Shown piece after piece: positions 40,028-49,956 of a stretch of 64,000 bases of DNA. The DNA is from Gallionella sp. Lineage in GTDB: Bacteria; Pseudomonadota; Gammaproteobacteria; Burkholderiales; Gallionellaceae. The notes below the pieces were generated by a model. It was not told the DNA's origin. It saw only the letters and a list, made by a program, of their open reading frames with translations, and did no database searches. Location: contig JAQTZW010000001.1 of the NCBI GenBank assembly GCA_028687575.1, positions 124,001 to 188,000 of the forward strand, read 5' to 3'. A program made the translations under genes and the position numbers. Position 1 is the stretch's first letter; every line of letters starts with the position of its first letter.

Positions 40028-40096
40028 AAACCCTAGCGGGGACACATCCCTGCCAGGGGCTTGTGTCCCCTTTTTTTGTTTAAAAAGGAGACGCAA
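40028..40096 (+). promoter_or_regulatory. Structured 5' leader i (type B, GTG start)
   Basis: GCGGGGACACATCCCTGCCAGGGGCTTGTGTCCCCTTTTTTT..AAAAAGGAGACGCAAGTG. Confidence 0.82.
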
Positions 40097-43000
40097 GTGA
40101 AACCAATGAGATTGAAAAAAATTAGCGCAGCCATCATGTGGTTGCCGGGTTTTGAGCCGGCAGACAATATGCCTGTTGTATTGCAAGGGCCAGATGTTCC
40201 GCATCGAGAAGCTGAAATCATCCGGTTTCCCAAGTCGGTAGCTGCCGTAGTTGAAAAAATCAAGGCAGTGTGGCCGTGTCTTAATGCCGTTACCTTGTCC
40301 AGTCTATCGGGCAACGTTTCAAAATTCGACGCGAACATTGCCGCAATCGAACTCCTGCGCAAGCTGGAAGACGAGAAAAGGCAACCCACCACGGAAGAAC
40401 GAGACATTCTCAACCGTTACACAGGGTGGGGCGGTATTCCGCAAGCGTTCAATGACGACCAAAAGGACGAAGCATGGGTTTCTCGTGCTGCACGCCTCAA
40501 GGAACTATTAAATGAAAGCGAACACAAATCCGCTGAAGCCAGCACACCGAATGCGCACTACACCGCACCAGAAGTTATCGAAGCGATGTGGCGCATGGTG
40601 GAACGGCTGGGTTTCAAGGGTGGTCGCATCCTTGAACCCTCTGCGGGTGCTGGCTTTTTCCTCGGCGCGATGCCACAAGAAACCGCCCAAAAAAGTACTG
40701 TCACAGCAATCGAACTCGACCAACTGTCGGCGCGCATCCTGAAAACTCTATACGGAGATTTTGGGGTAAACGTCATACAAGGCGGGTTTGAGGCCACAAA
40801 GCTGCCAGCGGGGTTTTACGATCTGGCGATCAGCAATGTGCCATTCGGGAATTACCAAGTACCGGAATTGCGTAATGTGCCTTACGCCAATTTCCTGATT
40901 CATGACTATTTCTTTGCGAAAGCGATGGAAGTTGTCAGGCCGGGTGGGTTGGTGGTGTTCATTACGTCCTCCGGGACGATGGATAAGCATGACGATAAGG
41001 TGAGGCAGTATCTTGGCAGCAAGGCTAATTTGGTGGCAGCAGTTCGCTTACCCAATACTGCTTTCAAGAAAATCGCCAATACCGAAGTCACCACCGACAT
41101 ACTGGTATTGCAAAAACCGCTTGAGGGACGCAGCAGTAAAAAAGGCTGGATGGAAACTATCACCCTGCCTGAAACGTCCCCGATCTACCAGCCATGCAAG
41201 GAATACTGGAGAAGGCAGTCCATCGCCTGCAACCAGTATTTTGCCGCGAACCCTCAATGGGTCATCGGCAAGCTAACGCTGACAGAAAACGGCTACAGCA
41301 AATCAACAGGGTGTGTGTTCGATGGAAACTTCGAAGAAGCACTGGCTCATAAGGTATTCCTGTTTCCAGAGAATATTTACACGGCAATTCAAAACAGCGA
41401 ACAGCCGAAAGAGCTAAAACCTACACTCCTGGGGTACAACGACCAGGGACGCCCAGGTTTCCGGGTGATTAACGGACAGGTGTACGAAACAACAGACGGG
41501 TTGGAAGCGTTGCAGTTCATCGCGCCGCAGAAGACCTTGGAACGCATCATGGGAATGTGCAGTATTCGTGATGCGGCACGCAAGATTATTCGGTCACAAG
41601 TAGAAACGGAGAATGAGGCGATTCTTGCCACTTATCGGTTGCTACTGAATATCGAGTACGACAACTTTGTTGCCCAATACGGAAATATTTCCGAGAAGGC
41701 AAACCGGAGAGCTTTCAAAAGCGATCCCGATCTGCCGTTGCTGATGTCGCTGGAACGCGGGGATGAGGAAACTCAAAGCGCCGAGAAAGCAGACATATTT
41801 ACTCAGCGCACGGTGGGGGTGTTCAAACGGGTTGATCATTGCGAAACATCGGAAGATGCGTTGCTGGTTAGTCTGTCCGAGTGTGGCAGCATCGTCGAGA
41901 ATCGGATTGCTGAATTGCTTGGGAAACCGAGTTGCGCAGCCATGAAGGAACTCGAAGAGAGGGGCGCAGTGTTCCTTGATCCAGAAACCGACCATTGGGA
42001 AACCAAGGACAGTTATTTGTCAGGTGATGTCCGTAAAAAACTCTCTGCTGCTAGGGTGTCGGGTGAGCGTTACAGCCGAAATGCGCAAGCGTTAGAGGCC
42101 GTGATTCCAGACGATTTAACACCCGGCGAGATCGGTGCGCGCATCGGTTCAACGTGGATACCAACCGGTGATTACGAAGCCTTCCTTGATGAAACTTTGG
42201 AGTGCAACGGAAACGCCGTGACGTTCAATCAGGCAGCCGGCGCGTGGAATATCGAAACGCACTACAGCACCAAATATTCGATACCAGCCACGCAAAAGTT
42301 TGGCACTGAACGGGTCAATGCAGCAGATCTGTTTGACCAGGCGTTGAATCAAACCGTGCCGACCGTGTATGACCCTGACAAAGTTAATCCCGACAAGCGT
42401 GTGGTTAACCAAAAGGAGACCATCGCAGCACGGGAGAAACAGCAATTACTCAAGGATACATTTCAGGAGTGGTTGTGGCAGGATCAGGAACGGGCAACAA
42501 GATTGGCAAGACTTTACAACGACACGTTCAATTGTGTTGTGTCACGTCAGTACGATGGACAGCATTTGGTATTGCCGGGATTTTCACGGATATATCGGCT
42601 GCATGACCATCAGAAAAACGCGATCTGGCGTATTGTTGCAAGTCAACGTAACACCCTGCTTGCCCATGTTGTAGGGGCTGGCAAGACACTGACTTGTATC
42701 TGTGCGGGTATGGAATTGCGTCGCTTGGGCAGAGCCAGTAAACCGATGTATGTGGTGCCAAACCACATGCTTCACCAGTTTGCAGCCGAGTTCCTGCGCG
42801 CGTATCCCGGTGCGAATATTCTGATTGCGTCGAAAGATGATCTTCAGGGTGACAAGCGTCGTCAGCTTCTATCTCGTATCGCTACCGGCGATTGGGATGG
42901 CGTGCTGATTACACATGCTTCATTCGAGCGTATCAAAATGAGCGATGAGTTCATGGAGGAATATATCCAAAACGAAATCGACCAGATTGAAGATGCTATG

Positions 43001-45013
43001 TGTACCGAAAAGCAGGATCGCGGTAATCGCATCATCAAAGAACTAGCCCGTGCGAAAAAATCATGGGAAGCAAAGCTGGCGAAACTGTCAGGGGCAAATA
43101 AAAAGGATGACATTTTGTCCTTTGAACAGCTTGGTATTGATTGGCTGTTTGTAGATGAGGCGCACATGCACAAAAACTTGTGGAGATTCAGCAAGATGAC
43201 ACGGGTCGCCGGATTGCCTAACAGCAATTCGGAGCGGGCATTCGACATGTTCGTCAAAACTCGTCACGTCATGGAAAAACACAAGGGCAGGGCTGGCGTG
43301 GTGTTCGCAACTGGCACGCCGGTATCCAACAGCATGGCCGAGATGTGGGTGATGCAGCGATACCTGCAACCGAAGACGATGGAAGCCTACCAGGTGGGGA
43401 TGTTTGACACTTGGGCGGGAAACTTTGGGGAGTCAGTAACGGCGCTGGAGCTTGCTCCAGATGGTAGGGGTTATCGGATGCACACCCGCTTTGCGCGATT
43501 CGTCAATTTACCTGAACTGATGTCTATGTTCGGCGAGGTGGCGGATATTCGCACGGCGGAGATGTTGAAATTGCCTGTGCCGACCACGCACAAGGAAACG
43601 GTCACAATCAAGCCGACAGCGGATTTGAAAGCGTTTGTCCAAACCCTTGTGGCGCGGGCAGAAGCGATCAGAAACGGCAACGTTAGTCCTTCCGTGGATA
43701 ACATGTTGGCGATCACCAACGAGGGTCGCAAGGCTGCGTTGGATATGCGTTTGATTGATTCATTCGCTGAAGTCGAGGATGGCAAGGTGAACCATTGTGC
43801 CGAGAGAGTTTTCGGTATCTGGGGGGAAACCAAGCTGTTCCGTGGGACACAAGTCGTGTTTTGCGATTTGTCCACGCCGCTTGAAAATGGGCGGTTCAGT
43901 GTATATCAGGCGTTAAGAAGCAATTTAGTTGAACGAGGTGTTCCAATCGAAGAGATTGCTTTCATCCACGATTTTGATAGTGATTCCGCCAAGGACGAAC
44001 TGTTCAAAGCCGCGCGTGATGGGCGTACCCGCATCCTTCTGGGCAGCACGCAGAAGATGGGGGTTGGAACCAATATTCAGACTCGACTGGCGGCGTTGCA
44101 TCATCTGGACGCGCCGTGGAGACCCTCGGATGTAGAACAGCGGGAAGGGCGCATTATTCGTCAGGGCAACCTGAACGAAAGCGTGCGCATCTACCGCTAT
44201 GTAACAGAAGGGTCGTTCGATGCCTACATCTGGCAAACGCTTGAAACCAAGGCAAGATTCATTGCTCAGGTCATGCAAGGGGATACCGGGATGCGTAGTG
44301 CAGAGGATGTTGAATTGGCCGCGCTGTCGTATGCCGAGGTAAAAGCCTTGGCATCAGGCAATCCGCTGGTGTTGGAAAAAGCAGGTGTTGATACCGAGCT
44401 TGCCAAGCTGTCGTTGCTCCGCTCTCAATGGGATCAGCAACAATGGCGCAACAAGCAGGAGCTGGCGACGTTGCCAGGTCGTATCGAACGTGTCCAAGCC
44501 AGAATTACCGGCATTGAATCCGACATGGCTGCTCGACAAGATGTATCTGGTGGCAAATTCCTGATGGAAGTTGAAGGGAATCGCTATACAGACCGCGCCG
44601 AAGCGGGCAAGGCAATACTCCAAGCCGTGTACGGAAACAAAGCTAAGCGTGATCGGAACATTGGTCAGATTGCCGGATTCCCTATTGCTGCGAAAGTGAC
44701 AGTGCTTGAAGGAATGGTGCTGGTGATCCTGGGTGGTATTGAGTATCGCTGCAACCACGCGGAATCAGCACAAGGTTTTGTGCGTGTACTCGAAAATACG
44801 CTCAACCGGATGGAAATGGTGCTTCAGGGAGAGCTGGAGTATCTGGCCAGAACCGAAAAACGCATGGCTGATATTCATACCGAAGCCGTAAAGCCGTTTG
44901 ATAAGGCTGCGCGGCTGGAGTGGCTGAAACAACGGCAACGAGAAATCGAAGCCGAGCTTGACTTGAATAAGGGCGAAAACACCGCTGTTGAAGAAACGGC
45001 GGAAGTCGTCTAA
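40097..45013 (+). CDS. Giant DNA methylase-SNF2 helicase fusion (DarB-like antirestriction architecture)
   Basis: RILEPSAGAGFFLGAMP, AISNVPFGNY methylase motifs; AHVVGAGKTLT, VDEAHMHKN, GVGTNIQTRLAALHHLDAPWRPSDVEQREGRIIRQGN helicase motifs. Confidence 0.9.
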   Translation: MKPMRLKKISAAIMWLPGFEPADNMPVVLQGPDVPHREAEIIRFPKSVAAVVEKIKAVWPCLNAVTLSSLSGNVSKFDANIAAIELLRKLEDEKRQPTTEERDILNRYTGWGGIPQAFNDDQKDEAWVSRAARLKELLNESEHKSAEASTPNAHYTAPEVIEAMWRMVERLGFKGGRILEPSAGAGFFLGAMPQETAQKSTVTAIELDQLSARILKTLYGDFGVNVIQGGFEATKLPAGFYDLAISNVPFGNYQVPELRNVPYANFLIHDYFFAKAMEVVRPGGLVVFITSSGTMDKHDDKVRQYLGSKANLVAAVRLPNTAFKKIANTEVTTDILVLQKPLEGRSSKKGWMETITLPETSPIYQPCKEYWRRQSIACNQYFAANPQWVIGKLTLTENGYSKSTGCVFDGNFEEALAHKVFLFPENIYTAIQNSEQPKELKPTLLGYNDQGRPGFRVINGQVYETTDGLEALQFIAPQKTLERIMGMCSIRDAARKIIRSQVETENEAILATYRLLLNIEYDNFVAQYGNISEKANRRAFKSDPDLPLLMSLERGDEETQSAEKADIFTQRTVGVFKRVDHCETSEDALLVSLSECGSIVENRIAELLGKPSCAAMKELEERGAVFLDPETDHWETKDSYLSGDVRKKLSAARVSGERYSRNAQALEAVIPDDLTPGEIGARIGSTWIPTGDYEAFLDETLECNGNAVTFNQAAGAWNIETHYSTKYSIPATQKFGTERVNAADLFDQALNQTVPTVYDPDKVNPDKRVVNQKETIAAREKQQLLKDTFQEWLWQDQERATRLARLYNDTFNCVVSRQYDGQHLVLPGFSRIYRLHDHQKNAIWRIVASQRNTLLAHVVGAGKTLTCICAGMELRRLGRASKPMYVVPNHMLHQFAAEFLRAYPGANILIASKDDLQGDKRRQLLSRIATGDWDGVLITHASFERIKMSDEFMEEYIQNEIDQIEDAMCTEKQDRGNRIIKELARAKKSWEAKLAKLSGANKKDDILSFEQLGIDWLFVDEAHMHKNLWRFSKMTRVAGLPNSNSERAFDMFVKTRHVMEKHKGRAGVVFATGTPVSNSMAEMWVMQRYLQPKTMEAYQVGMFDTWAGNFGESVTALELAPDGRGYRMHTRFARFVNLPELMSMFGEVADIRTAEMLKLPVPTTHKETVTIKPTADLKAFVQTLVARAEAIRNGNVSPSVDNMLAITNEGRKAALDMRLIDSFAEVEDGKVNHCAERVFGIWGETKLFRGTQVVFCDLSTPLENGRFSVYQALRSNLVERGVPIEEIAFIHDFDSDSAKDELFKAARDGRTRILLGSTQKMGVGTNIQTRLAALHHLDAPWRPSDVEQREGRIIRQGNLNESVRIYRYVTEGSFDAYIWQTLETKARFIAQVMQGDTGMRSAEDVELAALSYAEVKALASGNPLVLEKAGVDTELAKLSLLRSQWDQQQWRNKQELATLPGRIERVQARITGIESDMAARQDVSGGKFLMEVEGNRYTDRAEAGKAILQAVYGNKAKRDRNIGQIAGFPIAAKVTVLEGMVLVILGGIEYRCNHAESAQGFVRVLENTLNRMEMVLQGELEYLARTEKRMADIHTEAVKPFDKAARLEWLKQRQREIEAELDLNKGENTAVEETAEVV

Positions 45014-45020
45014 AGTTCTT

Positions 45021-45046
45021 CCACCCCTTGATTGGGGTGGCTTTTT
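45021..45046 (+). terminator. Intrinsic terminator
   Basis: CCACCCC-TTGATT-GGGGTGG-C-TTTTT. Confidence 0.78.
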
Positions 45047-45180
45047 ATGACGCACTCCACGAGTGCGTCATAAAAAGAGAATTCATGCTCATCGCGTAAT
45101 GCCTTGAGTTGATATTGGTGGCTGGCCAATCCAAACAAACAGAAGACGAGCAATCGTCAATGAAGCACCGAAGCAATATC
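45042..45180 (+). ncRNA. Inverted repeat plus two-hairpin repeat RNA, copy 3
   Basis: 16-bp perfect IR 45042-45076; ATTGG..CCAAT (45114-45130); GACGA-GCAA-TCGTC (45145-45158). Confidence 0.6.
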
Positions 45181-45183
45181 AAA

Positions 45184-45252
45184 TCAACCCACACGGGGAC
45201 ACTTCCCCGTATGGGTTTGTGTCCCCTTTTTTTCGTTAAAAAGGAGACGCAA
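45184..45252 (+). promoter_or_regulatory. Structured 5' leader j (type B) upstream of radC
   Basis: ACGGGGACACTTCCCCGTATGGGTTTGTGTCCCCTTTTTTT..AAAAAGGAGACGCAAATG. Confidence 0.85.
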
Positions 45253-45870
45253 ATGACCTACCAAACCATCGCAGCACAAAGCCTCAGCACCCCCGACTTG
45301 CTGGCTATGTTGGTCGGGAAAGATAAGGCTCAAGCACTTTCGCATACTTCGCTTTCCGTGTTGTTTGGAATGCGCGCCAACCGCCAAACTACGGTTGTCT
45401 GCGAAAAGCAACCTCAGTACGCGCCTGCATCGATCATCTCAGCAGCAAAAGAGCTGGTTATGCGTGCGCTATCCGAGGACATCACACAAAACCCAATCAA
45501 CCTCAATAATCCAGTTGAAGTTAAGAAATATCTGAAGTTGTTGTTGGGTGGGCGGCAGCAAGAGGTGTTTGTGGTGTTGTTTCTCGACACGCAACACCGA
45601 TTGATCGCCGCCGAAGAGTTATTTCACGGCACGCTGACGCAAACCAGTGTGTATCCGCGCGAGGTTGTAAAACGTGCGCTGATGCACAACGCGGCGGCAG
45701 TCCTATTGGCTCACAACCATCCTTCCGGTCTGGCCGAACCAAGTCAGGCCGATCAACTATTGACCAATGCGCTGAAACAGGCATTGGCACTGGTAGATGT
45801 GCGTGCGCTGGATCACTTCATTATTGGTGACGAAAGCGCATTGTCATTCGCCGAAAGGGGGCTGATATGA
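45253..45870 (+). CDS. radC: RadC-like JAB/MPN-domain protein
   Basis: [56 protein letters not shown]. Confidence 0.95.
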   Translation: MTYQTIAAQSLSTPDLLAMLVGKDKAQALSHTSLSVLFGMRANRQTTVVCEKQPQYAPASIISAAKELVMRALSEDITQNPINLNNPVEVKKYLKLLLGGRQQEVFVVLFLDTQHRLIAAEELFHGTLTQTSVYPREVVKRALMHNAAAVLLAHNHPSGLAEPSQADQLLTNALKQALALVDVRALDHFIIGDESALSFAERGLI

Positions 45871-46103
45871 ACAGTATCGCCTATGTTGGGAGTTGTCCGG
45901 TTACCAAGGGCGATTTAAAACGCTTGAAGAAAATGTCTCGACTGGCCAAGCAATTTGCCTCGCTACATTCGGGGTTATCAGACGGGTGTAATTACGCCCT
46001 GTTTGAGATGCATTGCGAAGATTCCTCTGTGAATCATATTGCATGTGTCATAGAGGACGTTACAAACGAGGCAGTTGATAGTCTGACAAGAGCGTTTCAT
46101 TAA
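45867..46103 (+). CDS. Hypothetical protein
   Basis: ATGA overlap with radC. Confidence 0.6.
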   Translation: MNSIAYVGSCPVTKGDLKRLKKMSRLAKQFASLHSGLSDGCNYALFEMHCEDSSVNHIACVIEDVTNEAVDSLTRAFH

Positions 46104-46173
46104 CCACCCAACTGGGGACTTCGTTCCCCTTGGGGCGTGAGGTCTCCATTTTTTTCATTAAGAGGAGATCACC
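46101..46173 (+). promoter_or_regulatory. Structured 5' leader k (variant)
   Basis: ACTGGGGACTTCGTTCCCCTTGGGGCGTGAGGTCTCC..GAGGAGATCACCATG. Confidence 0.72.
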
Positions 46174-47009
46174 ATGTTTTTTGAAACGACGATAGACAAG
46201 CGCAGCAAAAAAGCGATGATTGATTTTTGGCTGGTCATTATAGATACAACACCATGAACGGCTGGAATCACTCAACAAGCTATGCGCACTGCATAAAGGT
46301 CAATAAACTTGGCCTGACTTCCGAACAATCGAATGCGGCATACGACATGCTGCAAACAGATTTTTGGAATGAAATTGACGAACCAATTGCAGATTTCACC
46401 TCAGAAATGAGTGGGAGCTACACGATTGGAACTAACGGACGATCCAACGGCTACCTCGTTCTCTATAAAAGCGAGTATGAGTTGACTGGATACAAATCTT
46501 ATTGCCGCACCTGTGGGCAACGAAACTTCAAGCTGGTGCATGATGCTGCGAAGTCAGCGGATCATGCCTTTATTGAGGCGTATGTGTTTCGCAATGGCGG
46601 GTGTTGGGTAGATGCAATTTACCTGGCAGAACCCGCCATCGCAGCAATCGAACTGTCGGATGAGGAGAAACTTTCCATGGTTCAATCAGCGAAACTTGCT
46701 TGCAAAGACGCGACCATCGGCAATAAGTGTGGTGCATGTGGCACTGAAGGCGAACATGGCCGTGTTAATTACACGCGACCACAAAAACGCTTGTCAGTGT
46801 CAGGAAAGAATGTTGACCAGAATGAAGATTTTTCTGAATGGTCGTTGCCTGAACTTCGTAATCGCGTTGAACTGGTTCGCCGGTTCGATCAAGCGTGTGA
46901 CGAAATTCGGGATAATTTCATTGGGCTTATTAGCACCTGTAAGGTTGTCGAAGAGGTCGTAATGATCCCAAAGACTGTGAAGCGGATTGAATGCTGCCAC
47001 GCATCTTGA
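46174..47009 (+). pseudogene. Hypothetical zinc-ribbon-containing protein, frameshifted in a T-run near its N-terminus
   Basis: MFFETTIDKRSKKAMIDF then shift into LAGHYRYNTMNGWNHSTSYAHCIKV...; leader and SD lie before 46174. Confidence 0.65.
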
Positions 47010-47039
47010 AATAAGTAATTAGTCGGTTGATCCGACTCT

Positions 47040-47108
47040 AACCCAACTGGGGACACCTCCCCATTGGGGCATGGTGTCCCTTTTTTGTTTCATCAAAAGG
47101 AGAATGCC
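47040..47108 (+). promoter_or_regulatory. Structured 5' leader l (type A)
   Basis: CTGGGGACACCTCCCCATTGGGGCATGGTGTCCCTTTTTT..AAAAGGAGAATGCCATG. Confidence 0.8.
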
Positions 47109-47972
47109 ATGCAAGAAATATCAAATCGCCCCGATTGGGGCAAGCTGTTTTTGGACGCTCTTTCCTGCCCAGGAAAGATTTCTGAGGCGTACTCGGTATT
47201 CCATGAGTACAGCCTTGGCAATGCAATTCTTGCTGCGCTTCAATTAACAGCCAGAGGTTTGCAGCTATCGCCCATTGCCTCCTTCAATAAATGGAAGCAA
47301 TTAGGGCGGTGCGTTCAAAAAGGCCAGAAGGCAATCGCTTTGGTGATGCCAGTTACCGTCAAAGCCAAGTCGAAAGACGAGGATGAACGCGGTGCAGCTA
47401 ACGCAGAAGTAGATGCCAACACGCAAGCCAAGGGTTCGGGACGCACCATTTTCATCCTGAAAAATAACTGGTTTGCGTTAAGCCAGACAGAAGGCGCGGA
47501 GTATGCGCACGAAGTCGTTATTCCTGAATGGGACAAGGCGCAAGCCCTGTCTGTACTGGAAATTACGGAAGGGCACTTCAATTTAACGGACGGCAATACC
47601 CAAGGGTACGCAGTCCCGAACGAGAAGCGCCTGGCGATCAACCCGCTTGCCGCCATGCCGTGGAAGACGTTGTTCCATGAAATGGCTCACTGTCTGATGC
47701 ACTCGAAGGAGACACAGATGGCAGACGGCAACGTGTTGCCACGAGACATCAAAGAGGCTGAAGCTGAATCGGTGGCGTATTTGTGTTGCGCAACACTTGG
47801 ATTGCCGGGGTTGGATGAAAGTCGCGGCTACATTCAGGGCTGGCTGGGTTCAAAGGAGCGATCCGATGAGTTCGGCAAGAAGAGCGCGGCACGGGTATTT
47901 TCTGCGGCTAACAAGATACTCAAAGCAGGCACGGAAGCTGCGAGAGCAGGGGAAGTGTGCAATGAGCAATAA
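47109..47972 (+). CDS. ArdC-like antirestriction protein with metallopeptidase domain
   Basis: GNAILAALQ...FNKWKQLGRCVQKGQKAIALVMP; LFHEMAHCLMH. Confidence 0.85.
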   Translation: MQEISNRPDWGKLFLDALSCPGKISEAYSVFHEYSLGNAILAALQLTARGLQLSPIASFNKWKQLGRCVQKGQKAIALVMPVTVKAKSKDEDERGAANAEVDANTQAKGSGRTIFILKNNWFALSQTEGAEYAHEVVIPEWDKAQALSVLEITEGHFNLTDGNTQGYAVPNEKRLAINPLAAMPWKTLFHEMAHCLMHSKETQMADGNVLPRDIKEAEAESVAYLCCATLGLPGLDESRGYIQGWLGSKERSDEFGKKSAARVFSAANKILKAGTEAARAGEVCNEQ

Positions 47973-48189
47973 AGTCAAAACAGAAATCATGCACACGTCC
48001 TCCGAAGGTGTTCGTTTTTTAACGCCGACCGGATGGAAGGTTTTGTGCGATGGACATGGTGATGCCCGCTTAACGGGTGGCGTTTGGACGTACAAAAGCG
48101 ACAAAGAAGAAGCACATCGAATGCAGCAAGAGCGATGGAAGGAAATCAAAGCTCGCTCTGATCGTTACTACTCCCAATGTTGGGTGTAG
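47962..48189 (+). CDS. Hypothetical protein (75 aa)
   Basis: ATG overlapping the ardC-like stop. Confidence 0.6.
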   Translation: MSNKVKTEIMHTSSEGVRFLTPTGWKVLCDGHGDARLTGGVWTYKSDKEEAHRMQQERWKEIKARSDRYYSQCWV

Positions 48190-48202
48190 CAGCTAATTAA
48201 CT

Positions 48203-48267
48203 AACCCACACGGGGACACTTCCCCGTCAGGGTTTGTGTCCCCTTAATTTTGTTAAGGAGACACAAC
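48203..48267 (+). promoter_or_regulatory. Structured 5' leader m (type B)
   Basis: ACGGGGACACTTCCCCGTCAGGGTTTGTGTCCCCTTAATTTTGTTAAGGAGACACAACATG. Confidence 0.85.
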
Positions 48268-49956
48268 ATGCAGCAACAAAACATTTCACACATGCGTGTG
48301 AGCAACATCCGCCAGGGGAGAAATCCCCGTGCTTATTTTGATCCAGTCGAAATGGCCGAAATGGAAGCGTCAGTCTCTGCAAAGGGAGTGATTCAACCAA
48401 TCTTGATTCGTCCGGTTGAAGACTGGTTTGAAATTGTTGCCGGTGAGCGTCGTTGGCGTGCAGCTAAGAATGTGCATGGTGACAATTACGAAATCCCCGT
48501 CCTTGTGAAAAACATCACCTCGGAAGAGGCCGATGAGCTGGCTCTGATTGAGAACATTCAGCGCGCCAACATGAGTCCAACCGAAGAAGCCGCAGCAGCA
48601 GCCAGAATTCTTGGTCGTTGTGAAGGTAACCGTGACGAAGCAGCCAATCGTCTGGGTTGGACACGCAAAACGCTGGATAAGCGCCTTGCGCTGATGAACT
48701 GTAGTCTGTCTGTGATGACTGCCCTGAATGAACGCAAGATCCAACTGGGTCATGCCGAATTGCTGGCGGCCACACCGAAGGATAGACAGGAGAAGGTGAT
48801 TGCCAATCTGCTTTCACGGCCATCGCTTCCAACTGTTGCTATATTCAAAGCGGGTTTGGAAGAAATTTCCCAGGCGATGTCCTTAGCAATTTTCGATAAA
48901 ACAGACTGTGCAAGCTGTCATCACAACAGTGGGAACCAACAAGCATTGTTTGCCGAGGCGGTATCTGCGGGGCATTGCACAAACAGCGAGTGTTTCAACA
49001 AGAAGACTGAGGACGTGTTGGAAGCCAAGAAGCAGTCCCTGGCAGAAAACTACCCTTGCGTTGTCATCGTCCGCCCGGGCGAGAACAACACAGTCATCAA
49101 GTTGGTCGCAGAAGGTGCGACAGGCGTTGGTGCAGAACAAGCAGCAGCTTGCCGTAGTTGCAAGTCATACGGCGCGGCAATCAGTGCGGTACCCGGCAAA
49201 GTGGGTAACGTATATGAATCGCAATGCTTCGATTCCTCATGTCACACCAGGAAAGTCGGTGAACATTTGTTGGCGGAAAAGAAATCGGCTGAAAATCCGA
49301 CGACTGTTCCAACAACGGCTAAATCGGCTGATTTGAAGGTTGTGACTGGGAAGGGGGCGGAGAAATCCACAACCACACCAAAATCTGCCATGACCTCTGT
49401 TCAGGACACTCAGCGTGTCGTGGAGTATCGGATCGGCATCTGGCGTAAGGCGTTGAAGAAAGAATTATTCGCAGATCCACATAAGAACTTGTGCGTGCTC
49501 ATCGGTGTAATGATGACGCGCGGAGGGACGAATGTGTCATCTACAAAACTGGCAACCGGTTTTGAATCGCTAACATCGCAAAAGCCACCCGTCAGTAATG
49601 TCGGTGATGCGGCTGCGATGGTTGCGAATGCGAACGACACAGTGCGCGCTCAAATGCTGTCTGGGATCGTAATTTCAATCACGGACAGCATCGAGAAATC
49701 GCATCTGCCGGAAATGCTCAAATTCATGCAGGTGGATTTGGTAAAACACTGGAAACTGAACGCAGAGTTCCTTGAATTGCTCACCAAAAGCGAGATAGAG
49801 GTCATTGCGGAAGAACTCGGACTGAGGGCCGCGCTTGGCGAGAAATACGCTAAAGCAATCGGCGGCAAAAAGGACGAGATGATTAAAGCACTCCTGGCGG
49901 TCAAAGGCTTCGTTTACGAAGGCAAGATTCCAAAGGCTTTGCAGTTCACTGCTTAA
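48268..49956 (+). CDS. parB: ParB/RepB-type partition protein (PRTRC-linked)
   Basis: IRQGRNPRAYFDPVEMAEMEASVSAKGVIQPILIRP...AGERRWRAAK. Confidence 0.93.
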   Translation: MQQQNISHMRVSNIRQGRNPRAYFDPVEMAEMEASVSAKGVIQPILIRPVEDWFEIVAGERRWRAAKNVHGDNYEIPVLVKNITSEEADELALIENIQRANMSPTEEAAAAARILGRCEGNRDEAANRLGWTRKTLDKRLALMNCSLSVMTALNERKIQLGHAELLAATPKDRQEKVIANLLSRPSLPTVAIFKAGLEEISQAMSLAIFDKTDCASCHHNSGNQQALFAEAVSAGHCTNSECFNKKTEDVLEAKKQSLAENYPCVVIVRPGENNTVIKLVAEGATGVGAEQAAACRSCKSYGAAISAVPGKVGNVYESQCFDSSCHTRKVGEHLLAEKKSAENPTTVPTTAKSADLKVVTGKGAEKSTTTPKSAMTSVQDTQRVVEYRIGIWRKALKKELFADPHKNLCVLIGVMMTRGGTNVSSTKLATGFESLTSQKPPVSNVGDAAAMVANANDTVRAQMLSGIVISITDSIEKSHLPEMLKFMQVDLVKHWKLNAEFLELLTKSEIEVIAEELGLRAALGEKYAKAIGGKKDEMIKALLAVKGFVYEGKIPKALQFTA

